A DNA stretch of 64,000 nucleotides from Moringa oleifera (GCA_021397835.1 JAJFZO010000184.1:620001-684000), one strand, 5' to 3'; positions 37,426 through 49,702 are shown, counted from the first letter of the stretch. Notes: a model not told the origin generated them from the letters alone. Program-made: numbers and translations.

Positions 37426-37949
37426 TAGTTAGGTAACCCCCTTTTTTATTCAATGCTTTGAGTGTTATAGTTTGGATAAAGACTTCAAGATACTAATTTT
37501 GCTCAATAATTATATGAGAGAGATGGATTTTTCTTATCTCATGATCTAGGGCATCCATCTCGAAACCATGAGATCGACTTCAACACAATGCATTTTTTTA
37601 AGACCATGTGATGCTTTCATACTAGGGTACGAGCTTGACTGGCCTTTGGATGCATTCTCTATGACACAATAGGCATATGCCTCCGATGACCTGCGATATC
37701 CATCTTTATGACTTCCACGTCATCTTTTCTAAATCCACATGATGTTCTCTATATAAAAATTTAGTTTTGGATGTCTCCCCTTATGATGCGATAGATATGC
37801 CCCTCCAATGACTCGCTAGGTTAGTTTTGTTGAAGTTACTAAACTTAATTACATGAGCTAGATCAAAATCTCAATATGAGGTCTAAGCTAGTCAGATCTG
37901 CAATGTAAACAATACTCATTGTGAGGTCTAAGCTAGTCACATATGAAGT
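37426..37949. other. non-coding segment before hairpin array, unit copy 2
   Basis: Counterpart of 18192-18729. No gene is visible. Confidence 0.4.
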
Positions 37950-38905
37950 TATGTTAAATGCCTAATGTGAGGTAAGAAACCAATGACACCTAAAGTGGTA
38001 ATGCCAATGAGGGGATGAAAGTGAACTCATTTAAGGCGATCTTAGGGCTTGATGTGGGGCATGAAAGTAGCCACATCTAAAGTGGGAGAGCTTGATGAGA
38101 GGCATGAAAGTAGTATTATCTAAGGTAGTGTCAATGCTCAGTATAGGGCATGAAAGCAGCCACATTTAATGTAGGACCACCTGGTAAGAGGCATAAAAGT
38201 AGTCTCATCTAAGGCAATGTACAAGCAGCAACATCCAAGGTGTGAATGCCTAATGAAATGCATGAAAGAAGTTTCATGTAAAACGGTTAGTTTACATGCC
38301 AAATATGAAGCACAAAAGTAGTCATATTTTAAGGCGGTGCCTAACAGGAAACATGAAAGCAGTTTCATCCTAGGTAGAGGTTCTTGATGTGGGGTATGAA
38401 AGTAGCACATCTAAGGTAAAAATGCCTGATGAGAGGCATGAAAGCACTCTCATTTGAGGTAGGAATGCACGATGTGAAGCATGCAAGTAGCCATATGAAA
38501 GGCATAATTAAAACTTGATGAAAGGTAAAAAACCATTTTCATCTAAAGTTCTAGCGGCGGATGAGAGGCGTGAAAGCAGTCTCATCTTAGGTGGGAGTGC
38601 TTGACGTGGGGCATGAAAGCAGCCACATCTATGGCATAATTAAAACCCGATAAGAGGTATGGAAGCAGTCTCATTTAAAATTGCACTGCTCGATGTAAGG
38701 CATGAAAGGAGTCTCATCTAAGGCAAAAATGCTCGATGTGGGGCATGAAAGCAACCATACTTAAGGTATAATTAAAACCCAATGAGAAGCATGAAAGTAA
38801 TCTCATCTAAGGTCGTGGTTCCAGATAAGAGGCATGAAAGCAATCTTATATAAACAAAAGTACTCGATGTGGGGCATGAAAGCAGCCACACCTAAAGTAG
38901 TATAC
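37950..38905. repeat. hairpin array with covarying stems, unit copy 2
   Basis: Same array as 18730-19690. Perfect GATGAGA / TCTCATC arms flank GGCGTGAAAGCAG at 38560-38586. GATAAGA with TCTTATA (38824-38850) is a further covarying pair. Some units have been lost relative to copy 1 (near 38220). Confidence 0.9.
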
Positions 38906-38941
38906 TAGTTGGATAATTCATTTTTCATAGCTAATTTAATT

Positions 38942-39839
38942 TTATATTTAACTCCCTAGGGATGTAATTTCAATTAAAGTCTTTCGATTGTAAATGTTAA
39001 GTATGCTATGTACCATTTTTATTACTATGTTTACCCCTTTTTTTTTTCTATACATGTCATGTTTGTGAATAGACACTTATGCAAATGCAAAACTACATTT
39101 TCTACTTTTTCTTACTTTCTTTGACTCTTATATATTATTTTTCGCCAAGGTGTATCCAGGTTACCTTCAAATATTCATAACATAAATCGTAAGGATCATC
39201 AAGGCGTTCTTAAATTATGATGAATTCTTTGAAGGAACTGAATGTAATTTTTCTTTGATGAATATGATTCATACTCAGTGTTTATTCCCTTTAAAGGTTC
39301 ATGGCGTGTTTTACCAGCACTGGTGACAAATAATACTACTTGAAATTTAATCTCTCTATTATCATGATAATCATTCCCTCTTTTTGTATGTTTCCCTCGA
39401 ATGTTTCTTTCTTTTGCCCCTTAATTTATGTTTTTCTTGTCTATTTTATTTTCTTAAGGAACTATCCTTTATATTGGTTTGGTGTTGTTCTAAATAACCT
39501 AACTATATTCAAATCCCATGGGAAAAGAGGGAAACTTAACCATGTAATATTAAACTTCACATTGCATTACATTGTCTTTTGGTTTTTGAGGATGTTTTCA
39601 TGCGAATACGCTCTTGGAAAAGAAGTTTAGAGGGTTAAAAAATTTAGAGTTTCTAGCTGTGGAAAAACGGGATGATAAAGACCTTTTTAATAGACAATAT
39701 GTATCATGATAAAAGGAGTTAGAACTGAGGTCTTTGCATTTTTGGTAGCAATTTTTGCTTAGTGTTTCCAGCAACGAATATCGAAGTACCAATTAGTGTT
39801 AGTTATGTTGTCCCCAATAGAATTGACAATGATGTTCCT
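38942..39839. other. no recognised feature
   Basis: AT-rich and without a motif I can name. The plus ORF at 39340 and the minus ORF at 39598 are short. The stretch lies just 3' of the minus-strand integrase end and may be that element's 3' spacer. Confidence 0.3.
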
Positions 39840-41400
39840 TATCCTTGTCGAGGATAAAAGGAAATCTACTACATTTTCCCTAGTAATTATTTAGAAGCAT
39901 TTGGATGATGCCATATTAATTCACCTCTAAACGTGGGAAAATTGACTTGCACAATTTTTTATTTACCTTTTGCTACGGATTCCTTATATTTTTTCTTTTT
40001 GTTATACTTTTCTTTATTTTTTCTTCTTTCTTCTCTATTTTTTTTTTCATTGCCATTACTTTATTAGCTAGGGTTAATCAAATATGAAAGATCTTAATCA
40101 TCCATTTTAAAAAGTTTCATAAAGAAATACTACCATCAAACTTTTCCAACTTAAGCCCAAACATCCTTTGAAGTTCTCATTGGCACTAGATTTCCTTAAA
40201 TGCTTTTGGACGAATATTCTCGTCATATATCCTTTGACGTGATAGCTTTTAACAAAGTGTCTTTTCTAAGATTTGACTGCTCATAGTAGGCTTTGCCCTA
40301 TTCAAACTTCTTCTAACTAATTTTGTCGGTGTTTTTGCTAAAAAAAATTTCACTTTTATGAATAATGTAGCCTTTGTCCCATAGACTAAAGATTATAAAG
40401 TTGTCTTAATAAAAGTTCACTATGATATTCAAAGCAGATAGAGGTGTCTTACGCCAACCTTTTTGCATGTCATGCAATTTTCATAATATTCATGATAGTC
40501 GATTCTTTTATCTTGGAGTACTATACTCCGTTAGAACATGATATTGAATTTGAATTGGGGATATCTATTCATTGTTCAAAAATTCAAGATATCTTTTAGT
40601 ATAACCATCTTTAGTGGACAACACCAGCTAATGCTTTTGAAGCAACTACTGATTATAAGCTTCATGATATTGACTAATGAATCAAATTCTTTTTACTAAA
40701 GACTAAGATGACTATCAGAAAATTTTGTGAGATATGTCTAATGTATCTTTCTTGCGTATCTTTGGCTCTTTTTTTCCTTTTTCTTTTTGTTTCTTTTTTT
40801 GCTTTCTTTTTTCTTTCTCTCTCTCTTTTCTTTCTTTTGTTTTCTTCTTTCAATTTTTTTAACTTTTTTTTCTATATGCAATTAAGCCATCATAGATTTG
40901 GTAGCATAAATGCAAATTTCTAACGATAATTGCATGGTTTTATCATCACAGCATCTTGTGTAGCATCAAAAGATGACCTTTCAGATTTGCACTGGTTAAG
41001 CCTTTATAAGGCCCATATATAAATTCCTAGACACCTTTTATGGGCATAAAATTTCTACTTAATAGGCATATTTCTGCCTCTAAAAGTTTCACATCTAGCA
41101 TCTTATAGACCTTTTCTTTGATTTTCAATAGAAACCTTGACCTTTTAGGCTTCATTAGCCATGACAACAACCCATCTTAATGATATTGTTCATATTTTTA
41201 GCCTTTCTAAGTATACTGACTCTTTGTTTCAAAAAACAAATTCCATCTTCATGTCTCTTCATCATTTCTCGATGGATAGCTTCTGTAAAGCCATCTTGGG
41301 CATTATCTGCTTTTATATTTAATTTATCTTGTCTTTTTTAGGGTAGAACATAGTCATCCTTATTTTCTTCAAGATTGGAAACATCTTTAAAAAGAATACT
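39840..41400 (-). pseudogene. Ty3/gypsy pol scraps (RT start and integrase end), element C
   Basis: On the minus strand a stretch near 41050-41230 reads MKPKRSRFLLKIKEKVYKML and DVKLLEAEICLL, like the start of gypsy RT. Near 40140-40480 another reads GKAYYEQSNLRKDTLLKAI, like the integrase C-terminal region. RT palm, RNase H and integrase core between them are not found, so there is a large internal deletion. T-rich low-complexity sequence fills 40740-40870. Confidence 0.6.
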
Positions 41401-42500
41401 TTGGTGTGTAATCTAACTTTATTAATTATGATACTTCGATATTCATATTTGGATTTTCTAGAACATGAGAAAGGGAAGAGTTATTTGGAGAACCGAAGAT
41501 GGAATTTCGAATGGGAATAATATGGAAAGGAAAGGAAAGGTATAAAATGGGAGAAACAAAATGTATTTGTTAATGAGCAATAACTAAAGTTTATCTATCA
41601 CATGTAATTCCTCTGGTATACAATAGGGAATTTAGATTTCATCTAGTTTTTTAGAGCAAGGCCAGTGGATAAGGATATATTTCTGATCATCTTTCTAATC
41701 ATCCTAGCCTTTCTCATGTCTATCATCACTTTAAATGGAGATTCAGTACTAATGGTTATATCTGACACATGGGGACTGGTAAACCGTGAGAATTCGTATC
41801 AAGTTATATTGTCATCTTTTTTGTTTCTTTTAGCTATTCTGTCTTTGGTTTGGGGCTTTTAATTAAGTATTATAACTTTGGTAATCGGATAGTACCTCGC
41901 TCCTTTTTTTATATATTTCTTTTATTAATGATGGAATTAAGTCAAGCCTTAAGTTGCTAATGTCATCTTATCTGACTTCATCTTTTTTTGTCATTTGTAA
42001 GTCTTCTTAACGTTAAGTAGAGCCATAAAAACCTCCTCAACATTTGAGATTTTCTAAACATGAAGATCCCTATATACCTTCTAATTATGATTTTTTTTGT
42101 ATATTTTAAATAATTTTTAAAATCTTCATTTTATGAATTATTTACAGATGTATGGGTATATCTGACCTTTTTTTACTTGAAAGGGATTAACTATCTATCA
42201 GTTTAAATAAACTACTTCAAGTGTCACGTAGGATGATCCATTATGCAGATTTGTAGACAAAAAAGTAGACATTGGCACAATGGACTTAAAAGTTACTTGT
42301 TGTTAGAAGTACCTAACATATGGCTTATAGTTGACAATAATGGTAGGTCCTGTTGGATGAATAAAAGGTTGGATGTATTCTCAATCTTATTGGCATTAGT
42401 TCCCAATGTGATCCCTCTTACCCATTTGTTTTTAGTCAGAGGTCTAAAAATGCTTGTGGATAGTGAGAGACATTTGCTCGTCTATTATTCGTTATGCTAG
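41401..42500. other. unassigned interior of element C
   Basis: It lies between the leader and pol of a minus-strand element, where gag and protease would be. I cannot match motifs. The plus ORFs at 41665 (hydrophobic) and 42243 look fortuitous. Confidence 0.3.
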
Positions 42501-43582
42501 ATGAGTTGTCATGAGGAAATGCTTAATCCTTACCTATGATTGTTTAATCCTAACCTGACCACTTAATCTCAACCTATGTTAGTACTATTTAATGTTGAGG
42601 TTAAATTCAAACCATGAAAGCAGGGATTTAGTGGCTCTAATGAGAATACCCAAATCAGTTGGCCCAATCTTTTGAACTCATTTTTACTCTAAACCAGATG
42701 AACTGTGAACATGGACTTGCCAATTGTCTAAGTTAGTAGGTAAGGTATCCTCAAGCCTTATCTATTTCCACATCAAGGATTAACTTTGTTACATCAAGAT
42801 TTACTTAAATCAGGGTTCATGCTCCATCATTGGGACTTATTTATTTCATGATCAAGAATTCTAAGTGAAATAGGGGTAGACCTTTGAAATTTTTAATTAT
42901 GCTAAAGAAGCTAATGTTATGAAGTTTCCCAATGTCAATGTCATGCAGAATGATGCATGGTGATAAGACAATAAAATAAATCAGTACAAGCCACAATCTT
43001 ATTTTATCCTTTTAATTTGAGTTCATGTCCTATTGACGGTGTTTATGCCATATGGAGTTTTTTAGTTTTGACCTTTCCAAAGATTAACATGTAGGGTTAA
43101 CGATCAGTGGCTTAACCTAAGGTGGGATCTTGCACAGGTGTTTAAGTCTTGTAAGGGCTTTTAGATCATCCCTTAATGCCGATTTAGTAAGAAGGGTACC
43201 CATGGCTTATAGTCACCTACATGAGGGCACTAAGGAAGAAAACTTTCCCATTCCCCTTGAGTGATGAAAATGAACACAGGGTTTGATTTGAGTGGGATAA
43301 GCAGCATGGTATCGCAAAGGCCGAGTTCCCTCTGAATACAAGTTACTCACCCCTCTTAATAAGGAATGGTTATGAAGGATCTAGCATGGGTAGTTAATGC
43401 AATGCATGACTATGAAGTATGTAACAGTTTAATAATACTAAAAACATAAAATAAAATAAAGAACAAAGAAGATGAAATACACAAAGGAATCTAGTTCAAT
43501 ATTTTGGACTTTCATTCGATTAAAAAACAACTTTCAATTTTAACTTTGGCTCGACTTTATGAAATTACAGATTTTGGGTTCA
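42501..43582 (-). other. leader region of minus-strand gypsy element C
   Basis: Non-coding. It lies directly 3' of the primer site on the minus strand. The stretch 43190-43410 is richer in G and C and resembles conserved leader sequence of Tat-type elements by recollection. Confidence 0.5.
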
Positions 43583-43600
43583 ATCCTAATGGAGTCGCCA
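43583..43600 (-). other. Tat-type primer binding site of element C
   Basis: The minus strand reads TGGCGACTCCATTAGGAT immediately after the LTR end. It is the better-preserved relative of the site at 23622-23640. The tRNA is not assigned. Confidence 0.72.
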
Positions 43601-43603
43601 AGC

Positions 43604-45355
43604 TATCATAACAGGCCCAAGCAACAAAGTTAGGACACTCTATTCCCTAAAGTGAGAAATGAGAGAATTTGCCCCTTCTTTTTTGATTAGTTTGGTTAAA
43701 GAACACTGAATCTTGAAATTCATTTTAACTGAAGTTTTTAATAAAAATAAATTAAAAATAATAGTCATCACTAATCTATCTTATGGTGTGATTAGTCACA
43801 AAAAAATTCTTTTACATTTCTCAAATCCTTTTTTTTTTTTGGTAGAAACATACCAATGAAAGGAAAAAACAAGTTTTGGAACTGCTCAAACTTTGCTAAG
43901 GAATCTAGGTCTGTGAGTTAAATGATGTGTGATGAAGGATTAACATTTTCATAATGGCAAAATTTGGGATAAGTTAAAATGAAAAGTATTTTTAGTGTGG
44001 CAAAAAAAGATTCGAACTTGATTCTCTTATAAAGCAACACATAATTGCAAAGAGAAAACCTTTTTCGAAGAATGCAAAAATGATGAAAAATTGGTTTCCA
44101 AAATCATTTATTTAAGACCCCAAAGGTTAACTTTTACTTAACCTTCAAGTCTTGAAAAAAATGAAAAAAGAGAATCTTGTTTCTTGGAATCATCATAAAG
44201 TATTCATAATAATGCATTTTTAGTGAATATCATGGAGAGGCCTTAAAAACAACTCCTATTTCCTTAAGATAAAACAGTTTTGCTTAGAACTCCATGTAAG
44301 GATTGACCCCTATACACATTTCATCTTTAAATTTGTTTCTATAGAAAAAATGGACACATGATGTAGAAATGATAAATACATGAACTCATTGCAGTAAGAA
44401 GACATCAGGAAAGTAGGAGAATATGACAAAAAGCATAAAGAAAGTATCAAGAAAGCATGGGGATAACATCAAGCATCCATATATGATTGAAATGGTTACA
44501 AAAAGAAAACTTGGTTTACCTATTAACACAATGCAGTAACCTTTCTACAATTTTAGAAAAACTTTTACATAATCTTGAACTTATACTTTCAACCTTACTA
44601 AAGAAAATGAAAGTGTGTAGTTGAAAAAGAAGCAATGTGCAATGAAAGTTAGATTGTAAACTAAAGAGCCAGTTTCTCTTTTTTAAAATCCTATCCCTTA
44701 ACTCTGTTAGCTAAAATAAAACTCAAGGTCCTTTTTTCCTTAGTTCGAAGGGTATTTATAGGCGTGGCCTTAGTAAAAATGATGGGTGCATGCTATAAAT
44801 CTAAGATTTGAAGATGCTTGGTTCTTGTATCGTATGCCTTTTCCTTGAATTTAAAAACTTCTAGAAAATATCTGAAAAATTAGCAAAATTCTTTTTGAAA
44901 CACATATTTTGCGCTTTACTATTCTTGACTTGGTGTAGCTCTGGATCACACAGGTTAGGATTTCAATGTCAGAAACAACCTAATGAGCGATCAAAGATAT
45001 GTCAAGGTTGGGATCTTGCTAAGCAACCTAATGATTAATTTGCGGTTTAGCCCTGGTTAGGGATGATGTAGGTTAACCCGATGAGTGATCGGAGCGAATG
45101 TAAGTCAGGAAAAGCATGCCTTCAGTGCTAGTCATAATTCCACTAAGTTATTTTGAAAAGTCTCTTCAAAATATTTATTATATAGGTGCTAACGCATGAT
45201 TTACCCAATGACCTAGGGCAAAGGTAATGTATTTTGTATGTTGTCTTTTGGTTTTCTCGACGAATGTTGTTTCCTTTAAAACAGGTTTCAAAAAAAATTT
45301 TTCCTCTTTTCACTCCACCTTTTGCAAAAAGAAGCCTCTAGATCCTTTGTCAACA
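43604..45355 (-). mobile_element. LTR of gypsy family Y (copy 2), 5' LTR of element C
   Basis: The minus strand starts TGTTGACAAAGGATCTAGAGG at 45355 and ends about 43604 before the primer site, 1.75 kb. The start resembles 8342. A minus-strand TATA box at 44751-44760 confirms the direction. Sequence near 43770-43800 matches the conserved stretch of the other two family copies. Confidence 0.75.
44751..44760 (-). promoter_or_regulatory. TATA box of LTR Y copy 2
   Basis: The minus strand reads CCTATAAATACCC, a textbook plant TATA box, inside the LTR and upstream of the leader. Confidence 0.6.
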
Positions 45356-46220
45356 AACCCAGAGCTCTTCGTCTTTTCCTTCATAGTTCATCATGCTAGC
45401 TAAATATTTCACTCATTTTTTACATTTTCTAATTCTAGGAAAATGATCAGAAACTTAGGTCCTTTTGACTTACACCTCTGAGATATGGAATGGATTAGGA
45501 GTAATTTCCCTATTCCCAAATATCTAAACTCAAACTTCCTTCTTTTTCTGACCTATCATGGACCTACTATGAAGGCTGGGTCATGGTCTCAGACGATAGT
45601 CTCAAGGGAGGCTAAAATCTTCCCATCCATCCCATTTACCAAAATGTTTATCATCAGTTTAGAGTCTCACCTTCTTACTCATGCCTATCTACCAAAATGT
45701 TTTATTTTGTCCATGAACTATACATATCTTTCTGTTGTTTTATTTACCAAATCTTTTGAGTTGAAGGCCAATAGGGATGATAAAAATTTTGAATTTAAAT
45801 TTTATTATTTTGCTTACATTAGCTTAAAACTCGTTTCTAAAGGCTTGCCTTCTAATAACAGAGGCTGGGCCAAAAAGTACTTCTAAGTCTCTTAGCCTGA
45901 GATATATCCCCATTTGAGCACCGAAAGTGAGCCCACTAGCAAAGTTCACAGAAAAAAGGTTAAACCTAACCTAACATTGGTCTTTTCATCCCTCTATGAT
46001 CAAGGAGGTCTAAATAGCTTTACGGATCACGTAGGTAACAATAAGATACCTGTAGTTAGAGCTACTAAGACCTAGTACAAAGTCTTTAGATTTGATAAAA
46101 CTTTTAGGTCAACCAAAGACACATCAGGCTTAGGTCTTAGGAAAAAGTTCTTTTCCTATCTCTCAAATCTAAATCTCGACGTTGAACCAACAAACTCTAA
46201 GCTAAGTACTTCACCCGAAG

Positions 46221-46648
46221 TAGGTAGACATCTTGATAAGGGGAAACATAAAACTTTAAACCAACTGTTGGCCCCGAAGCAAATGTGAACTTCAATGTAG
46301 GACTTGAGCTTCAACTTTTTAATTTTACATCTCTCAGTGTGGTCTCTCAGATAGATGTCATTTCAGGTTTTGTCACTACTTTTACTTTGGCTATGATATT
46401 TAATCTTCTACTTATTACTAATCCTTACCTAAAATAGGTAGACATCTTGATAAAGGAAAATACAAACCCCTAAACTGATTGTTGGCCCTGAAGTATATGT
46501 TAACCTCGATTTTAGGGCTTGAGCTTCAACTTTGTAATCCTATATATCCTGGTGTGGTCTTTCAGACTGATGCCATTTCAGGTTTTGTCACTAATATACT
46601 TTAACTTTCATATTTTATCTTCTGCTTGTTACTAATCCTTGAATGTTG
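46221..46648 (+). repeat. 214 bp tandem duplication inside ORF copy 3
   Basis: TAGGTAGACATCTTGATAA occurs at 46221 and 46435, and the following roughly 200 bp repeat ('ttggcccc/tgaag', 'gtggtctctcaga', 'ttactaatcctt'). Two units. Confidence 0.88.
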
Positions 46649-47178
46649 TATTTTACAAATCTAGAAGAAATGATCGTCAAAGCAACCTACCTTAAGTGAC
46701 TAAAAATTAGTTGGGGAGGCCATGGGTATGCCCTAAGGAGACATGTCCCCAAAGGAAGCTCCTTACTTAGTGCTACTGTTAGACCTTAGTAACGAGGTCA
46801 ATCCTCACAAGTTGGCTGAAAAAGGAAAGAGGCTAGAGCGGGCCTAAATGATGGTTCCCTTATTGTAAAAAAAAAAAAAAAAAAAAAGAAAGATTATGAC
46901 TATCACTCCTCCAGCCATCAAGGGGAAGGTAGGTGAGAAAGGGCATCACTCGTTGGATAGGGGTGCCGTGGATGCACTCTTGATGCCTTTAGGTGTGCCA
47001 TAACCTTTTTCCTGAAAGTAGAAGTTTATGTCAAATTAGGACATGCCCATTGAAGGATTCTTGAACTATCTTAGTCTAATTTTGGAAAGGCTCTACAATC
47101 GATCCCTTCTTAGTAAATGAAAAAGCTAAAGAGGAGAATAACACATTCCTAGGTAACAAAATGATGTGTTTCAAGGAG

Positions 47179-47267
47179 GTAAGTATCAATCCTTTTTTTT
47201 TTTTTTTTGAAAGATATAGCTATACATTCCTAATATGCATTTTTTTTCTTGTTTGTAGTTTGCTTAG
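47179..47267 (+). other. predicted intron in Transposase_28-like ORF copy 3
   Basis: Donor GAG|GTAAGTAT and acceptor TTTGCTTAG flank 89 bp containing a T-run. The alternative acceptor TTTGTAG is at 47258. The coiled-coil exon begins with ATGGCTG at 47271. Confidence 0.65.
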
Positions 47268-47895
47268 AGGATGGCTGTACTTCTTAACAAGTATAATCAC
47301 ACCAACATTGGCCTCTATAATTTCATGAAGGAGGTTGATGTTGTAAATGAGTCTACCACTAATACTGTTAATAAAGTCCACATTTACACAATCAAGGTTG
47401 AGAGGCTGAAATGTTTACTAGTCAAAGCTAAGGCCGATGTTGATGATATGAAGGTCGAGCTGGCCCAAGTGTAGGCTAATATGGAAGTTAGGATAAGTCA
47501 CATCAAAAATGAACTTGTCTTACAACATCTAGTTGAGCTAAAAATAGCTAAGGAAGAAGCTCAATCTCAAGTAGTAAATGGGATTAAGATGATAAAGGTT
47601 TATCGAGCTTAGATTAGAAAGAGAGTCTTTCACTTTTATTAGCCTCTCTTAAGACATATAGTTGAGGAGATCCTAGGCAAGCATCTTGACCTAGGCCTCT
47701 CTTAGATGCGGGTGGCTTCTCTGGCAAAGGCTTCATCAATCTATTCCAAAGATCCATATGTCTACTTAGCAGATATGAAGGAAGTGGTTGATAAATGAAT
47801 TGAAAAGGGGTTGTTACTACCAATGCTCAAAGTTTGTACTCCTGAAGTTACTCCAATGCCCAATGTGGCTAAAGCTAAGGTTAAACCATAAGCTT

Positions 47896-48514
47896 AAGCT
47901 ATGATTTTTTTTTTGTTTAATTTTTCTTTTCGATTGTATAAACTTTTTCAATTAATGAGATTCTTGTTTAATCCATCCTTGACTTAGAGTGACCATTATT
48001 GATATAATAATTTGCTAACTTGTTAAACCCTTAATCAAAACCCCGGTGATGAGTGAATTTGAATTAACTCTAGATGAAAGAAACCTGATAAAGCAACATA
48101 ATGTCCAATCTAAACTTAGTCTAAAACTATTAAAAGCTTTGATCTTAATGATAAAAAAAGATTCAATATATCATCTAACTAGAAATCTTGATGTGAATGA
48201 CCCAAAAATTGAGTTAAACTTCACCATATAGATCCATAATGTGAGGTCTACCTTTAGACCCAATGAAGCAAAACTCAATTTATCACTTGTCTTACTAGAT
48301 CTTGATGAGTCAATTTGTAGTAAGACCAGATGAGTCAAGTCTTGATGAATCATCTATAACATGAATCCTAATGAAGAAAATCCTCATGTTTGGATAGTAA
48401 ATATTAGAAGATTTGATGAAAAATTATAGTAGATCCCGATCTTAGGCTTTTGAACTAGAAAATGAGTTTTTAATAAGGTCAATCTTGTAGAAGTAAAATC
48501 AAGTGTCGAACCTA
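47896..48514 (-). mobile_element. X-type LTR edge next to ORF copy 3
   Basis: Matches 17577-18191 and 36821-37425 up to 48514, then diverges, defining the element end. Confidence 0.55.
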
Positions 48515-48872
48515 GCTCAGATTAGGTCTTCTCTTCTCTCTTATTCCTATATAAGGAGGATAATAAGAGGTAGTAGGTGCATATGTCATTAATAGCTGAA
48601 TAAAAGCCCTAACCTTACATAAGCAAGAGAAAGAGAAATTATTTGCATCTATTTATATGCTAGTACACTGAGGTACTGAGCATAATACATGTGCATGGAT
48701 ACTAGTAAAGGCATGATGCTTGGCATGCTAAACTTGCCACAACCTGCTCTTAGATTTAGCTTTTCATTCTCAAGGTATGACTTGAACTTCAGTAACCAGT
48801 TTAATATATGTATAGGTCTTAGGATTTGGATGAAAATTGTTTATTTTATTTTCACATAATTTCTTAATTATA
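48515..48872 (+). mobile_element. small LTR upstream of a tRNA-Met-type PBS
   Basis: Holds a TATA box (CTATATAAGG, 48547-48556) and a possible AATAAA at about 48599, and ends at the primer site. Such an LTR of about 350 bp fits a copia-type element. No coding part of that element follows. Confidence 0.5.
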
Positions 48873-48873
48873 G

Positions 48874-48885
48874 TGGTATTAGAGC
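48874..48885 (+). other. primer binding site (tRNA-Met type)
   Basis: TGGTATTAGAGC matches the usual plant TGGTATCAGAGC in 11 of 12 positions. Confidence 0.72.
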
Positions 48886-49340
48886 TTAGTTGCATTTTAT
48901 TAAAATCGAATCTATTAGATTATATATATAAATATATATATATATATGATATACATGTCTGTTTACAATAATTGAGTTAATATCAGTGTATTTCATCATA
49001 AATACGTGTATGAGTTATATGTCTGCGATATGTTGCATGGTCTAACACATTATGCATGCTAAATATATATGTTAGATATATGCATGCCGAATTTGATTTG
49101 ACAAAACAGTTTTATTATATGTATTCGGGTCTTAATTAATGGGATTAATTTGAAGTAATTTCTGATCTAAACAGGAACTATGAATTTTGTTATCGTCGTA
49201 AAAGGCATTGCTCCTTGACTTTGAATAAATTCGCCCATTATTTCAAATGTGCTTGTTATTCCAAATAACATATTTATATGTTTCATGTAATTTATCATAT
49301 TCATGATATATGATATCTTATCTTATATGATAATCAACAA
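48886..49340. other. AT-rich leader-like segment with (TA)n
   Basis: A (TA)n microsatellite lies near 48921-48947. Otherwise no gene or motif is visible up to the chloroplast-derived fragment. Confidence 0.5.
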
Positions 49341-49702
49341 GGACCACCTTCCAAGGCTAAATACTCTTGGGTGACCGATAGCGAAGTAGTGCCATGAGGG
49401 AAGGGAGAAAAGAACCCCCATCAAGGAGTGAAATAGAACATGAAACCATAAGCTCTCAAGCAGTAGGAAGAGCCTAGGGCTTTGACTGTGTGCCTATTAA
49501 AGAATGTGCCGGTAACTCATAGGCAGTGGCTTGATTAAGGGAACCCACCAGAGTCGTAGCAAAAATGAGTCTTCACAAGGCAATTATCATTGCTTATGAA
49601 CTCGAACCTGGGTGATTAATCCATGATTAAGATGAAGCTTGGTGAAACTAAGTGGAGGTCTGAACTAACTGATGTTGAAGAATCAGCGGATGAGTTATGG
49701 TT
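49341..49702 (+). pseudogene. rrn23: nuclear copy of chloroplast 23S rRNA fragment (NUPT)
   Basis: About 360 bp follows chloroplast 23S rRNA closely: GGTGACCGATAGCGAAGTAG, AAAAGAACCCCCATC, GTGAAATAGAACATGAAACC, CAGTGGCTTG with AAGGGAACCCACC, and GAAGAATCAGCGGATGAG. It ends abruptly in LTR sequence at about 49702. Differences from the plastid sequence are mostly C to T or G to A (for example CGTGAGGG now CATGAGGG), as expected from decay of methylated nuclear DNA. It is not a functional rRNA gene. Confidence 0.93.

Larger units (their letters stand above)
27535..38941. repeat. 11.41 kb composite unit, copy 2 of a direct duplication
   Basis: Collinear with 8067-19724. It keeps about 130 bp of ORF lost from copy 1, and lacks about 330 bp of integrase and about 75 bp near the RT/ORF-tail junction present in copy 1. 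Its left end falls inside the family Y LTR, and the breakpoint carries TGTC in both copies. Confidence 0.93.
45443..47895 (+). pseudogene. Transposase_28-like ORF, copy 3 (best preserved)
   Basis: A start at 45443 (MIRNLGPFDLHL, stop, DMEWIRSNF) continues in one frame with few stops to about 46290, including the 133-residue open piece at 45485-45886 (LPSNNRGWAKKYF). After a tandem duplication and an intron comes the coiled coil MAVLLNKYNHTNIGLYNFMK (47271-47474), then KHLDLGLS and PNVAKAKVKP. The role is unknown. It begins 90 bp from the family Y LTR, on the opposite strand. Confidence 0.68.

Noticed and set aside
41665..41862. Hydrophobic ORF resembling a membrane or mitochondrial protein
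   Set aside because: No family motif, A+T-rich codons and a location inside a minus-strand gypsy element; hydrophobicity follows from T-rich sequence.
45485..45886. 133-residue ORF as a host gene
   Set aside because: It continues in frame beyond stops on both sides and matches the decayed transposon ORF copies in arrangement, so it is the open part of a pseudogene.
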